DNA from: Tetrastigma voinierianum
Lineage: Eukaryota; Streptophyta; Magnoliopsida; Vitales; Vitaceae
Direction: 5' to 3'
Assembly: GCA_016808115.1 (NCBI GenBank)
Contig: JAEQBH010000663.1
Location: 860,076 to 924,075, forward strand
Length of the DNA stretch: 64,000 nt
Shown: positions 15,001 through 27,449 of the stretch, in pieces
How positions within the stretch are numbered: the first letter of the stretch is position 1
Layout of the letters: every line of letters starts with the position of its first letter
Notes under the pieces: generated by a model
The model's input: only the letters and a program-made list of their open reading frames with translations
Databases searched by the model: none
What the model was told of the DNA's origin: nothing
Translations under genes and position numbers: made by a program

Positions 15001-18000
15001 AATTTTACATTTTATGAAAAATAGAGGAGTTGTTATGTCATATACTAGTCTTTAAAAACGGAAAAACCGCAATTTGTTGCATGGTGTGGGTGATTCACTA
15101 AGCTGTCTGAGGCCGTCTCTGCATATGCTGGGGTGTACAAACTGCGCATTTCATAGGATTTACGTTTTTTCCCATTCCCTTATACCTGCGATACTATTCT
15201 TCTCGCGTAATTGGGAAACGAAAACAAAAACGCTTATTAGTGGAAAACCGGTACATGTTTAGGTGTAAAGCGAACTCGGTTTAAGAATAGATTGCACTAG
15301 CACATAGTTTGAATGTGTTTATAATTTATTTCATGAAAAATAGATGTTATAGCCATATACTAGTCTTTAAAAGCGAGGGGAAAAACGAATTTGTTATAGT
15401 GTACAAGGTGATTACACTAGCCCATCTGAGCAAATGCACTAGCTGTACAAAGAGGTGTACAAGCCTATGCATTTCATAGGATTTGCATTTCCTTTCGAAT
15501 CGCTTTCCTATACACCCACAGATATATTCTTTATACGCATTGGTGGAAGCAAAAATGCGCAGCTTATTAATGGAAAACACGAGTGCACATGTTAAAGTGT
15601 AAACAGACGCTCGGTTTAAGAATAGGTGCACTAGCACATGGTTGGTGTGTTCTTAATTTATTTCATAGAAAAATGGGGTTATATGCATCCTAGTCTTTAA
15701 AAGCAGTGAAAACACGAGATTTGTGTTATAGTGTACCAAGGTGATTACACTAGCTGGCCATGCGAATGCACCTAAGCGTACAAAGGGGTGTACAAACTAC
15801 GCATTCTTAGGATTTGCATTTTCCATTTCAATCACTTTCCCTTATACACCAATACGATATGTCTTTATCGCATTGGTGTAAATAAAACTGCGCTAATGTG
15901 GAAAAACCACGATTATATGTTTTAAGTGTAAAGCGAACTCGGTTTTAAGAATAGGTGCACTAGCACATAGTTTGTTGAGTGTGTTTATAATTTATTTCAT
16001 GAAAAAATAGAGGTATATGCATATACTAGTCTTTAAAAACGAGCTCTGCAATTTGTTATAGTGTAGGAGTGATTACACTAAGCTATCTGAGCAAATGCAC
16101 TAATTTCAGCCACAGGGTGTACAAGCCCCTGCGCATTTCATAGGATTTGCATTTTCCATTTTCAAATGGCTTTCCCTTATACCTGACCGATCTATTCTTT
16201 ATATAGCATTATTATTGGAAACAAAAATAACGCTTATTAACTAAACCACATTTTATGTTTAAAGTGTAAGCGAGCAGTTTAAGAATGAGTTGCACAAGCT
16301 CATAGTTTGCATGTTTATAATTTATTTCATAAGAAAAATATTTATTATAGCCATATACTAGTCTTTAAAAACACAAAAACACGAATTTGTTATAATTATG
16401 TACAAAATTAGATTACACTTCATGGCATGCAAACCGTGCACTAAGCGCTACGAAAGTCTTTAAGCCTGCCATTTCATAGGATTTACATTTTCAACCTTTC
16501 AAATCGCTTTCCCTTATACACCAACACGCTATATTCTTTATACGCATTGTTGGAATCAAAAAACAACGCTTATTAATGGAAAAACACAGTACATGTTTAA
16601 GGTGTAAATGATCTCGGTTTAAGAATAGGTGCACTAGCACATAGTTTGGTGTGTTTATAATTTATTTCATGAAAAATAGAGGTTATATGCATATACTAGT
16701 CTTCAAAACAGAAGAACGAATTTGTTATAGTGTACAAAGTGATTACACTAAGCTATACAGGGCAAATGTACTAAGCTATTACAAAGGGTGTACAAGCTGC
16801 GCATTCATAAGTTGCATTTTCCATTTCAAATCGCTTTCCCTTATCTGACACGATATATTCTTTATACGCATTGGTGGAAGCAAAGAAATAACGCTTATTA
16901 ATGGAAAAAGCACGAGTACACATGTTTAAGGTGTAAAGCGAACTCGGTTTAGAATAGGTGCACTAGCACATAGTTTGAGTGTGTTTATAATTTATTTCAT
17001 GAAAAATAAGCTGTTATATGCATATACTAAGTCTTTAAAAACACAAAAACACAATTTGTTATAGTGTACAGGTGATTAGACTATGGCCTTGCAAGACAAG
17101 TATATTTGACACAAGGAGTGTGCAAAAGCCTATGCTCATTTCATACAGTTTGCATTTTTCCTTTTCAAATCGTTTTCCTATACACCTGATACTATCTTCT
17201 TTATATACATTGGTGGGAAGCTAAAAACAACCATATTAATGGAAAAACACGATTACATGTATTAGGTGTGTATTGAACTCGGTTTAGAATAGGTGCTAGC
17301 ACATAGTTTGGTGTGTTTATAATTTATTTCATGAAAAATGGAGGTTATATGCTATACTAGTCTTTAAAAACAAAAAAACACGAATTTGTTATAATTAATA
17401 CAATTGATTACACCTAATACAATGAATCTGCCTCTCTTGTGCAAAGGGTGTACAAACTGCGCATTTCATAGGATTGCACATTTTCCATTTCAAATCGCTT
17501 TCCCTTATACACCAACACGATATATTCTTTATACGCGGTAATTTGAAACCAAACAACAACTTATTAATGGAAAAACCACGGTACATGTTTAAGGTGTAAA
17601 TGAACTTCCGGTTTAAGAATAGGTCTTCGCACATAGTTTAGTGTGTTTATAATTTATTTCCTTGAAAAATAAGTATTATATGCATATACTAGTCTTTAAA
17701 AACAGAAAAACACGAATTTGTTATGGTGTACAAGGTGGTCACTGTATGCAGGCAGGAAATGCACTACTTGGCCTTCAAGGGTGTACAACTGCGCATTTCA
17801 TAGGATTTGCATTTTTCCATTTCAAATCTTCAGCTTTCCCTTATACACCAACACGATATATTCTTTATACGCATTGGTGGAAGCAAACAACAAACGCAAT
17901 AATGGAAAAACACAATACATGTTTTAAGGTGTAAAGCGAACTGAAGTGTAAGAATAGGTGCACTAAGCACATAGTTTGGTGTGTTTATAATTTATTTCAT

Positions 18001-18121
18001 GAAAATAGATGTTATATACATATGCCGTCTTTAAAAGCAGAAAAGCTGCAATTTGTTACTAATGTACAAGTGATTACACTATTATCACTGAGGGCAAATG
18101 CACTAAGCTTGTACAAGGGTG
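1..18121. repeat. Satellite DNA array, ~325-330 bp monomer, about 55 copies
   Basis: One monomer repeats head to tail from the left edge to about 18,121. Landmarks recur in fixed order: CATATACTAGTCTTTAAAA, GAATTTGTTATAGTGTACAA, GGATTTGCATTTTTCCATTT, GATATATTCTTTATACGCAT, TTATTAATGGAAAAACAC, GGTTTAAGAATAGGTGCACT, then GTTTATAATTTATTTCATG. Spacing of the CATATACTAG landmark averages about 324 bp in the first 7.8 kb and about 328 bp afterwards. Monomers are AT-rich with many A-tracts and differ by frequent small indels and substitutions. Short open frames of 60-100 codons are monomer translations without codon conservation, not genes. Centromeric or pericentromeric location is inference from array type. 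I do not recognise the family. Confidence 0.96.
14506..14657. repeat. 76-bp partial-monomer duplication inside the satellite
   Basis: The monomer segment starting TTATTAATGGAAAAACAC and running past the GGTTTAAGAATAGGTGC motif occurs twice in direct succession, starting at 14,506 and 14,582. This makes one monomer about 76 bp longer than its neighbours. Replication slippage, unequal exchange or an assembly/read artefact could each explain it. Confidence 0.85.
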
Positions 18122-21100
18122 CAAGTAACCATTAGTACCATCCATTATTTACCGAAACATTGATGCGCATTATGTTGGAGCGGAGGTAACATATTGCCCA
18201 GAATCTAAAGCTATACTTTGACATTTGAGTGCATATTAATGGGATTTAGTCAATCCAATTGTTTTGTTGGTAACAAACATTATCATAAATATGTTTCATG
18301 ATTACAAACATAAAGCGCCCGGTCGATGGATTTCGTTCAGACACCTTTAGAAACTCAATGCTCCATGAATTCATCGCAACTCCACAATCATGCCCCTAAA
18401 ACAGGTGGTTGGTTGATTATAATCACTACAGGAATAAAATCACGGAATCTCGCCTATTAATCAATATTAAAATGCACCTCATTCGTTTGGGAAGGGACAT
18501 CGGGCATGGCGAAACTAAACCTCTCCAAAATTAAATTCTCACCTCCCTTCTTATGCGCCATCAAACATAGCACCACCTTAGCCTTAATGACATCAAAATA
18601 TTGTAAAGTAAGTTATGTTAATAAGGTTAAAGATATAAAGTAAATAGACAGTAAATAACTTGATTAACTTAGGTCATAATACTGTATGAGTCACTGCATA
18701 CCATTGTTTTGTGCCTTTTTATCATATTCGTTTTTCTTACGTCCACCAAGCGAATCAAGTAATTGTATTCTAAGTTTGTATAAGTCGAACACAATAAGGG
18801 TCCAATGGTTCTTTTATAAGCAAGGCAAGAAGACACAAATCAAAATAAGACATAGTATTAAAAATAACCCATTTCAAACAATTAGAAAAAAATTAACTCA
18901 TTTTAGTGATATACATGTTTATACAAACAAATCTCAAGTTGCTAAATACCTCCAATAACTTGGCATTATGGAATAGCCATGTCATCTCAATCGTTCATAT
19001 TGATTGAGATTGAGTCCTTGGCTAATTTCTTAGGTTTGCTTTGAACCACAATTTCCTTCATTAAACAAGTATTAGGTTAAGGTGAGAATCAAAATTGACT
19101 AATCGGGTAATAACCTGACTATTTATCCATCCTTGAAAAAACACAAATTAACTTTTTATACTCACATTTGGGTAGGCCAGTATAAGCAGTTTAGTGCGCC
19201 TTGATGTCCTCACGCAAAAATCTGCGATATCGTCCATCGCTTTCAGTTGGAAGATAAAAGATTCTCATCTCCCATATAAATGGTTGGCAATAGATTGTAA
19301 ATATGTGAATGAAATTAAAATAAAGTTTACTCATTGCCTATCCAATATTTACCTTGACTTGACCAGAATTTCCCAGTGTAAGATGTGTCCCATATATTGA
19401 GACAAGATTCCTCATGATAATGAAAGAATAATGACCTTGAATAACATGTAAGATACAACAATAAGACATTGGTCAGGTACAATACCTTGGGTCCATATCA
19501 GTATTGAAAACGAAGGCAATAGCTTCTTACAAGTCCATTACCGTCTTGATTGAGGTATGTGGTACGTGGCACAAGGGGACTTTAGTGGCTTGTGCCATGT
19601 ACGTGACTCTATGTGTGCGTGACCTCCTATGAAGCACAAGTTGCCATCATATGCCTTAGCGGCATCCACATCTTGACACTATCGACATCACGGAATTTGA
19701 CATGATTTACTATTTAATCTGAACAATATAAATGTAACGATTATGGATTTAATTTTATTTAGAAAGGGAAGTAAAATGGTTGGGCCTTGCATATTTGGAA
19801 TGTCTTGTGATGTTTGTGAGCGAGTGTGGCAAAATTTGTTGGATGTAAAGGAGATGTACCATGCGTGAAGGGAATCTGGTAGGCGGCACTGAGGAAAATG
19901 ATCTGGAGATGATGGGGAAAGCATTGGGCTATAGTCCAATTTGCATATTGCACTAGATCGCCTTCGTGAATGTAACCGCCGCATCTACGTTGCATTATGG
20001 TCAATTGATCGTTTTATAGTCCGTTGGCGATATGCATTATCCGTAATTCTGTGAGTTTCATATTATGAAATCAGTAACCGGTAAGCCCATCCTTCGTCAA
20101 ATGTTATGCCAATACAAATAATGTGTTGGAATATTAGATTCTTACGCCGAATCTTGACTCTACATCGGATGAGTATTAGGCACGTCCTCGAGGGCCTTTG
20201 TTATTGGAAAACAGCCAAGGGTTAACAAATATGTCCCAGCGGTACATATGAATTATAATAATTGGAAAGGTGAATAATTTGTGATATATGCGAATATGTA
20301 CACTCCCATGTCAAAGACCAGTCCTACCAATTCTGGTAAAGTCTTATCTTCAACCTGATGTTAGCCGATCCATCCTTCACTCGAAGGCATTGCTTGAGCC
20401 ACGGCATATCTGTGGAGATGGGACCTTTACCACATAAAACAACTCGAATGAAAATATAACACCAGTGAATATTTACCAAATGGTTTTGATGATGAGAAAG
20501 TCATGTGTAAAGTGAAGTGAAGAAAATGCTTCTTTGTAAAGACAAGGCTACCATGTACCAAGCAATTTGTATTCTTTGAGAAAATGTCGGATTCGAAACA
20601 GAAGTTTCATGGCAACAAATTAGGCCACTGATTGTTATCATTCCACGAACTCATCCCATGGAAGTATGTAGATTCGGCATCCATCAGCACGTGAGGTTGG
20701 GGCTAGTATCGTATACATGCATGCAAATGAATGCCCTCCTAAACTCTGCGCCAGTGACCCACCACATGTCTATCTTGCAATCACGAATCCTCCCAAAAGG
20801 ATGCTCACTCGGATTGAAGACACTTGAAGGATCCTACCATGCATAGGCAATCAAATATTTCATTAACCACGTTAGATTGTGACTTCTAAGTGATGGGTAG
20901 AAGACAGATTGAATCTTTCTAAAATTAGTAACATCAAAGCGTCCAACAGCCGACCCATAAGCATATATTATGCGGACTTCTTCTTGCGTGATGAATGAGG
21001 TCCCCCCAAATTCATATCACGGATTGCTTCTGTTTCGCTCTGTGACTGACTACAAGTGAATGTTAGTGAACATTGACGTCAAATAAAATTGCACTCCATG

Positions 21101-21838
21101 GTAACCAAAGAGGAGATGTTAGAATCTTGTAAATGATAAAAACTTAGGGAAAAATTTGCAAAGTTAAATTAATATTAACATTACACATAATAGGAATGAT
21201 ATAACAATCCTGATACATAAAGCGCTATTAAGCATACGAGGTAGTAGATGATGCATCACAGCAATTTATTGCCTTCCTATCGATCGTTTTATTAAGGCGT
21301 GAAAACACCTTAACAAACGACAATTATTAAAATTCATATTTTTAATATCTGAAAATTCAATTGATGATGAAGGCGAAACATTCCTTACTTTTAGGATGAT
21401 GTGTTCGTATGTGACGCTAATGCCTGGTGTGTGCTGATCATACTAAATTCATATCACAATGATTGTGAATAGGACATATGGAAGGAAAAAAGGTAAAATA
21501 AAGTAAAGAAGTGACAAGGCAGTCAATGGATTTCGTTGTCAAAGAACAAAAAACGATGCTAATCACGAGTTAAATACATCAAATGATCGATAACATCATA
21601 ATGTCGAGCCAAAGCAAATAAATGAAACAACAATGAATTCAACTCAATGAACAAAATGACATGGACTAAATTAACACACCTGAGGGAGATGGCTTTTCTA
21701 ACATGAAAATGATTGCCTCTGGTAAGGATTATTACATTTGACCTATTGTGCCCAACTCCATTGCATCTAGAGCAGTAGATATGGGCCTCTTATGAACGCG
21801 ACTCAATGCAACTTTGTCAGAGTCTTCTGGAGGTCGCT
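18122..21838. other. Unassigned region between satellite and MULE transposase
   Basis: No protein family could be identified with confidence. The satellite stops within a monomer and unique-looking sequence begins. On the minus strand, about 18,150-18,600 gives short runs of plausible protein in shifting frames, for example a run reading VVLCLMAHKKGGENLIL. About 19,200-20,040 and 20,300-21,050 give similar weak runs. These could be the 3' part of the neighbouring Mutator-like element or another decayed transposon ORF. A short hairpin lies at 19,563. Confidence 0.5.
19563..19601. repeat. Inverted repeat / hairpin, 13-bp arms
   Basis: TACGTGGCACAAG is followed 13 bases later by CTTGTGCCATGTA. 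The arms pair over 13 positions with one G-T wobble and surround a 13-base loop. The stem contains ACGTGGC, which resembles a plant ACGT-core (G-box/ABRE) element, but no gene is near enough to give that meaning. It could be a remnant transposon end. Confidence 0.55.
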
Positions 21839-23986
21839 TCATTTAGGGGGGAGTAGGAGGGGTGGGATATGAATGACCTTCTCCATCTTGTAAGCTTCCA
21901 TCCATCGGAGAAGGTTTAGGCATGTTATCGTCGCCAATGGTTGAAATTGGCTTGAATATATCAAATTATGAGTTGAGAGAAAAACATGTATCACGTAGTC
22001 ATAAACATCTTGCTTTGAATAACGTGTAATGACACAAGCATGAGCACATGGCAAGCGGACATTTGCCATGACATTGCAAGAACAAGTTATTCGTTCATGT
22101 AAATGACTAAAGTATACCTCGGCCGGTGAACACCACAAATGTACCTGTGTAGGGCATAACAAATATCTGGTCCGGACCTCATAATAATGCGCCAAGAGCT
22201 TCTCCTGGGTTTTAGGTCAACCACACTTCTCCCTTTTGAGACACATTAATGTGGTTAGTTAACATCCCAACAAGCTTATGTGTCGTCAGCAGCAATGTAT
22301 AAATGGTTTGATAGCGCTCCTCTCTCAACCATAGTTGAAGGACTCTACGATGTTGGTGGTCATTTTATCCCACGCTTTTGGGGAACTTAGACGCCATGAT
22401 ATTTGAGGTTGTTTTGGTAAACCCATTTGCCAAGTCTCATTGAATTGAACAAGTTTTTGAAATGCATCATTGTAGTCCGCCTCTAATCTTGCGAAAACAA
22501 CGCTACCGCGACATCTTCCTTTCCTTTCTTCCTACAATATTTTATCTATTAAAGCAGGTAGTGAAGTTTTCCTTTAAGTGGCGGTAACAATATGCATGAT
22601 TTTATCCCCGAACAAACTCTGAAGCATTTGCGCAAGATCGCCGATATACATGGAAGTAATCACAACTTCTTTACCATCGATAGATGTACTTTCTCTAAGA
22701 ACCAGGTACGATCTGCATGAATTTTCAGAAATGACAACCGCCGTGGCTTCAAAGAGCATCCCGTCATCACCATCGCCTTCTGTACAATACTGGTGACAAA
22801 GAGCTCCCTTATATAGCCGCTAAAATTGGCAAGAATCAATGCTTGATATTGGTGACATCCTTATGAACCGCCTTCTCCCGAAAATGCATGTCGACAAACA
22901 ATTGCTAAAGTGACCATCGATGGAAGTATATTCGACAAAGTACGGATTGATCTCCCTTAGCCTATAGCCTGACAGTAAAAACATATAAAGTCACGTGGAG
23001 GCTCCGTAATCACCGCTCCTTAGCCTTCTCTTTAATGTGCCAAGCTTGGTTATAAGTTAGTCACTCCATGATCATGAGAAAAGCCCTTGCATATTTGTTG
23101 GGAGATATGTCGAAGGTTGTCCACAAATACGCTCTCCCTCTGATAACGGCGCCCAGCGCCCCGAACTAACCTTGACTTAGATGAGCATTGATCTTGCCTT
23201 GATACCAGTTATGATTATCGGCGGAATGTGTAGACTCGCGAATTTCATTCTGCTTGGCATGAGTATCTTCCATGAACCGACTCAATTGAGCATTTGACCG
23301 ACCTATAACACGTTAATGAGTTTTCCAAGTACTTATCGCTGGAACCTTCCACCTAAAGACATGATATATCGCATTCTGAAACTCTTGACATTTTGAAAGT
23401 GAGCTGAACTGATAGCTTCGGAAGCGATCCGACTCTAATGGGGTATAATCAGTTTCTGCACACCGGGATGAAAAACCTCTTGATTGTAGCATCACATCAC
23501 ATATTTATGTCATTATTAAACCTTGCTGAGAAAGATAAATACTAAGGTAAACTACATGGTATAAACAAAAGTGAATAAAATTAATTCATAATAAAGGAAT
23601 CTTTCAAAAAACTGGGGCATTCATCTAAAAATTACTAACCTATTTACCACATGTGTAGTCGGCAATTTTCCTCAACATAACCAACAAGGATGATTCTACT
23701 ATATAAACCTCAACAATATTATCCTTTGTAGAGATCCACATTATCTAAGTCACCAGCATCTTCCAAATCTTGGATGACTTTGAAGTTGAACTTGAGGATA
23801 TAGTGTCTTAGCAAGCTCCATGGAAATATCAAATTTCTCCAATATTCTGCTTATGAATTCTGCATATGGCATTTCCTTATAGCCCATGTATACCTTTGCT
23901 TGACCACCAATGTATTTCTGTATATTTATTTTCAAGTTTACCTCCCGGCGTAAGCGTAACAATAAATGTTTATTGTATGAATCCAT
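21839..23986 (-). pseudogene. Mutator-like (MULE/MuDR) transposase, frame-broken
   Basis: Reading the minus strand from high to low coordinates gives the order of a plant MULE transposase. The N-terminal region (23,986-23,750) has a YIGGQAKVY run. A MuDR-type N-terminal block, FSSLSKCQEFQNAI, lies near 23,400. An AWHIKEKAKE run is near 23,040 and LREINPYF near 22,950. The DDE core carries SIDSCQF (first Asp near 22,835) followed by KADGDDGMLFEATAVV. The hallmark TTNIVESFNYWLREERYQ near 22,350 contains the expected Glu. The SWIM zinc finger CSCNVMANVRLPCAHAC (CxC...CxH) lies at 22,084-22,040. This family cuts and pastes DNA and often carries host gene pieces. At least five frame changes separate the blocks, and the middle Asp (expected in an SDR-like motif) is not clear near TSMYIGD. 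Terminal inverted repeats were not found by eye. Confidence 0.87.
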
Positions 23987-25959
23987 CGACCTATTTAAAA
24001 ATGTAATAAATTAATTTAAACTATATAAAAAATGTATTCAGGATAATAAACATGTATTGCATATTTTGTATAAATGAACTATGAACTTTTGAAATTTTCA
24101 TTAAAACCCACTAAAATTTGTTTGTTATTATTACAAATGGAGGCAATTAAAGTTAGCTCCATTACTATAAACAAAAACAAATTTGAGGTTAGATTGATAT
24201 ATTATTTTCAATAAATAAATTTCCTTGTCTATTGTTTGTTTCAGTTTAGATTGTATGATGATTTCTCTTACAACACAATGTATAATGCCCCTGCCTTGTA
24301 TTTAATTTTGTTTTTACACATATCATATGTTTGACATACAACACGAACTTGCCATGCCTAAATTTGGCGACCCACCGCCCTATGTGAATGCAACAGTAAC
24401 TCCAGGCAAAACAATACAAAACATAACTTTAACATCAACCTAAGTGAGCGTGAGTTCTGTTTTTTCCATACTGGTGTTTGAATATTTAGCCACAATGCAA
24501 AACAGTAATCATCAAAAACATAATTATGGAATGTATAACTTGTAACTTCACGAAACATAAGTAGAATATTCCAAAACACATTAAATAGGTAAAATCTGAC
24601 ATACGTCACGAGAATTTATGGAGTTATTGTTTCAAGTAAAATTAAGAGCATAAACAACTTTTTATGAAGGAGCTACAGGATTCATGGCTGTTAAATTTTA
24701 ATCAATGAGATGATATGTCTTCGGTAAGTGTAGAAAATTTGAGAAATTCTATTACCATTATGTAAAATATACAAATCATCATATCATGACATCTCTGATC
24801 TCTCTTCCTTCCTCTTCCCCATCTGCTTAAATCATTGTAGCTTTTTACTTGGATTTACTTTATTTTATTTTATTTTTCCAATTTTCTTTGTGGAGTGTTT
24901 CTCTTACTTTTTGAGAAGGAGATACAGTCTACCCTTTCTTAGGTTCTTCCAACCATATGGCCATTTATATGGTATGGCTGATTGACTTGGCTCATAGCTA
25001 ATTTTACTTGTAGTATGGTATGCAACAAATAATCTGAACCCGGAAATTATTATCTCGAGTCTTAGAATGATCAAAGAAATGATGGAGTAGCACACCAAGA
25101 TAAACCAAACGAGAGCATAGGGTTGAGGTTCGTACCCCAAGAAAATTTGTCCGGGTTAGAGGTTAGGGTTAGGATCTTTAGAAAAATCTTATTAGATTTT
25201 GGATACTGACTTCGATTGGCTTCCTCTGCGCGGATCAAAAATAGTCAGACCAAGCCCGAAATTCTTCCTCTGGTTTGTTAAGGTTCTTCTTGAATGATAC
25301 ACCGCGATTTCCCATTTCGTCTCACTGCCCGATCTATTTCTAGCTCGTTGGCATACCCCCTTCTTCCAGCAAAACGATTATCCCAAAACCAAACATCAGC
25401 GGAATCGGAATCCTTAAAGTCTCTCCTCCCTTCTGCTCTTCTTGTTCTCTGCTCTTTTGCCCGCCCTTTCCTCACTCTTCTTTGCTTCTTCTTTCTCACT
25501 AACCTAAGCTTCTCAAGCTTTCTTTCAGACACAGTTTCTTCAAATTGTTACCAAAAGAGATTTGAAAAATTTAAAAAAAAATTTGAAACCCTAAACATCT
25601 ACAAACGAGAAAGAAGAAGATGGAAGACTTTTTCTTTCTGTAAATGTAACATTTATTATTCACATCATCGAGTAAATGAGGTATTATAAAAATATTATAT
25701 CCTTAACATTAATTTTTGTTTGTTTCATCTTTAATGGGTAAATATAGGTCTTATAGGCCTTTCTATTATATTAAATTCCCAAAGACCCAGACATAATTCA
25801 TAATTTATAGTACATTTCAAGCCTCAATCCAATGACATGGAGGATTTCTTTGATGAGGATATTTACTGAAAGAACAAATGTACTTATTGTTGTATAATCA
25901 ATGACGAGGAAAAGGAACACAAAAAAAAGCCTTATAATTTGAGACCTTTGCCGCTACAT
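23987..25959. other. AT-rich intergenic stretch, no gene seen
   Basis: No conserved protein was recognised. It contains one copy of a dispersed repeat (24,210-24,553), a short telomere-like run (GGTTAGGGTTAGG) near 25,160, and a CT-rich tract at 25,400-25,510. The tract is followed by a plant telo-box-like AAACCCTAA at about 25,586. A CT-rich leader with a telo-box is typical of some plant 5' UTRs, but no coding exon follows, so I do not call a promoter. Confidence 0.4.
24210..24553. repeat. Dispersed repeat, copy 1 (partner at 50,147-50,458)
   Basis: An AT-rich segment aligns by eye with 50,147-50,458 in the same orientation. Shared landmarks in order are CTATTGTTTGTTT / CTATTATTTGTTT, CCCTATGTGAATG / CCCTATGTAGATG, and CATAATTATGGAATGTATAA / CATAATTATGGAATATATAA. 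It may be a short transposon or part of the duplicated flank of the receptor kinase copies. Confidence 0.7.
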
Positions 25960-27449
25960 GGCTTGAGAATCTTGGAAGCAAGGGCATGATGAAAGCACAA
26001 TAATTCTAAATTTAATTCTTTGATACCAAAGACCACAGCTGCAGCCACAATAATTTCTCTTTTGAAAACAAACTTGGGCGTGGTGGTTTTGGCTCAGTTT
26101 TTAAGGAAGTGACTAGTGAGTCTCATTCTCATATGTATGATGACCATACGAAATTGGACTTTTCTTCATTGCACAAACATCAACTAATTAGTGATTTTCT
26201 AGTTGTGAACTAATCTAATTCTACATGATGATTATCGGGGTCGGTTATCTAATGGATAAGAAATAGATTTGTGAAAAGATTGTCAAAGGATTCGGGGACA
26301 AAGAAAAATAAATTTAGGAGGAATGGTGACACTTCTTTTAAAACTCCGACATAGGAATCTCGTGAGGCTTTTAGGTTTATTGCATTCAAAAAAGGAAAAG
26401 AAGAAGATATTGGCTCTAGTGCACCTTAAACAAAGTTTAGACTCTTTGTTTCGGTATGTATCTTTTTTTCTGCCATTTCATTTCTTTAATATTCTAAGGT
26501 TCTCATATATAATGAGTTGGACAAGTTATTTGTCAACTAATAAATTATGAGTCATCATAAGTACATTCCAACATCATTTTACTAATTCATTATTTGTATA
26601 TCATTGAGCGAGATGAAACAAAGAAGTCATTGTTAGATTGGAAACGCTTTGGAAATAATAATAATCGAATCGGTGGGAATATTTATATCTTCATCAAGAC
26701 TCGAGGTTAAAGTCATACACTGTAGAATGCAAAGCAAGCAATGTTCTACTGAATGCTGAATTGCTTCCAAAATTTCAGATTTTGGCATAGCTAAAATATT
26801 GGAAACCAAATGGAAGGAAACACAAATCGATCTGTCAGGACACATAGTAAGTCTTCGTATGTTTGAGATGCCCCAGCCACATCATTTCACTATGTTTTAA
26901 TGGTTTATTTTATTTTGCTATTCACGTTGGTTACGTGTCACTGAATATGCAATGCTGAAGGTTGTTTCCACAAAATCCGTTATGCAAGCACCCAGGTTTG
27001 TTGTTAGAGATCGTCTGGGAGGGGCTCGCGCTTGTGTCGAGACAATCCATATATCAACTTAGTAGGACATGTAATTAAACTGATTGTGCTTCTTCACCTC
27101 TTTATTTTCATTCTTCATAGTAAGCTAATAGGGGTAAATTTCTCAGGTTTGGAACCTATGGGAAGAAGATAGAGCCATGGATATGTCGATCCAACTCTAG
27201 AAAAGTCTTACCACACCTGATGAGTATTAAGATCATCCAGTGAGTACATTATGTGTGGAAGAATTTGCAAGAGATGGAGCCTTCTATATTAAACATTATT
27301 TTCATGGTAGGTAGCCATTCTGCTCTTTTATAACCCAAACATCTGCATTTACATCAAACATAACTTACAAGGGTAAAGACCAATCATCCTCTAGTGGAAG
27401 ACCTCTATCTGTAAATGATGTGACTGTAACTATGCTTCAACCTCGTTAA
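25960..27449 (+). pseudogene. S-domain (G-type lectin) receptor-like kinase, kinase exons only (copy A)
   Basis: The cytoplasmic half of an RKS1/SRK-like serine/threonine receptor kinase. Visible pieces in order: ATNNFSFENKLGRGGFGSVF (Gly-rich loop, ~26,048-26,105); VKRLSKDSG with the ATP-site Lys (~26,271); LRHRNLVRLLG (~26,340-26,376); LLDWKRFGN (~26,630); KASNVLL and KISDFGIAK (DFG, ~26,728-26,800); TEYAM...STKS (activation segment, ~26,940-26,985); INLVGHV; VWNLWEEDRAMDM (~27,148); and a C-terminal exon reading SVNDVTVTMLQPR with a stop at 27,447-27,449. Exon order and intron spacing match the family. The HRD triad is not recognisable just before KASN, and frames change between and within exons. 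No lectin, S-locus or PAN exon lies upstream, so the receptor half is missing. In the family, these proteins perceive extracellular ligands at the plasma membrane. Confidence 0.9.

Noticed and set aside
2024..17934. Many 60-100 codon open frames on both strands of the satellite
   Set aside because: They fall at the same monomer positions, change frame between copies and show no conserved protein. They are translations of the repeat.
19688..20004. Plant mobile domain (MAIN/PP7-like) protein on the minus strand
   Set aside because: A YANWTIAQCFPHH run loosely resembles the W-rich end of that domain, but the preceding diagnostic motifs could not be found in any frame.
25150..25175. GGTTAGGGTTAGG as an interstitial telomere
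   Set aside because: Only about two TTAGGG units, and plant telomeres are normally TTTAGGG. Chance or simple repeat is enough.
25278..25689. Open frames of 131 (plus) and 84 (minus) codons
   Set aside because: The plus frame lies in a CT-rich tract and the minus frame is its Arg/Lys-rich mirror. No family resemblance and no exon context.
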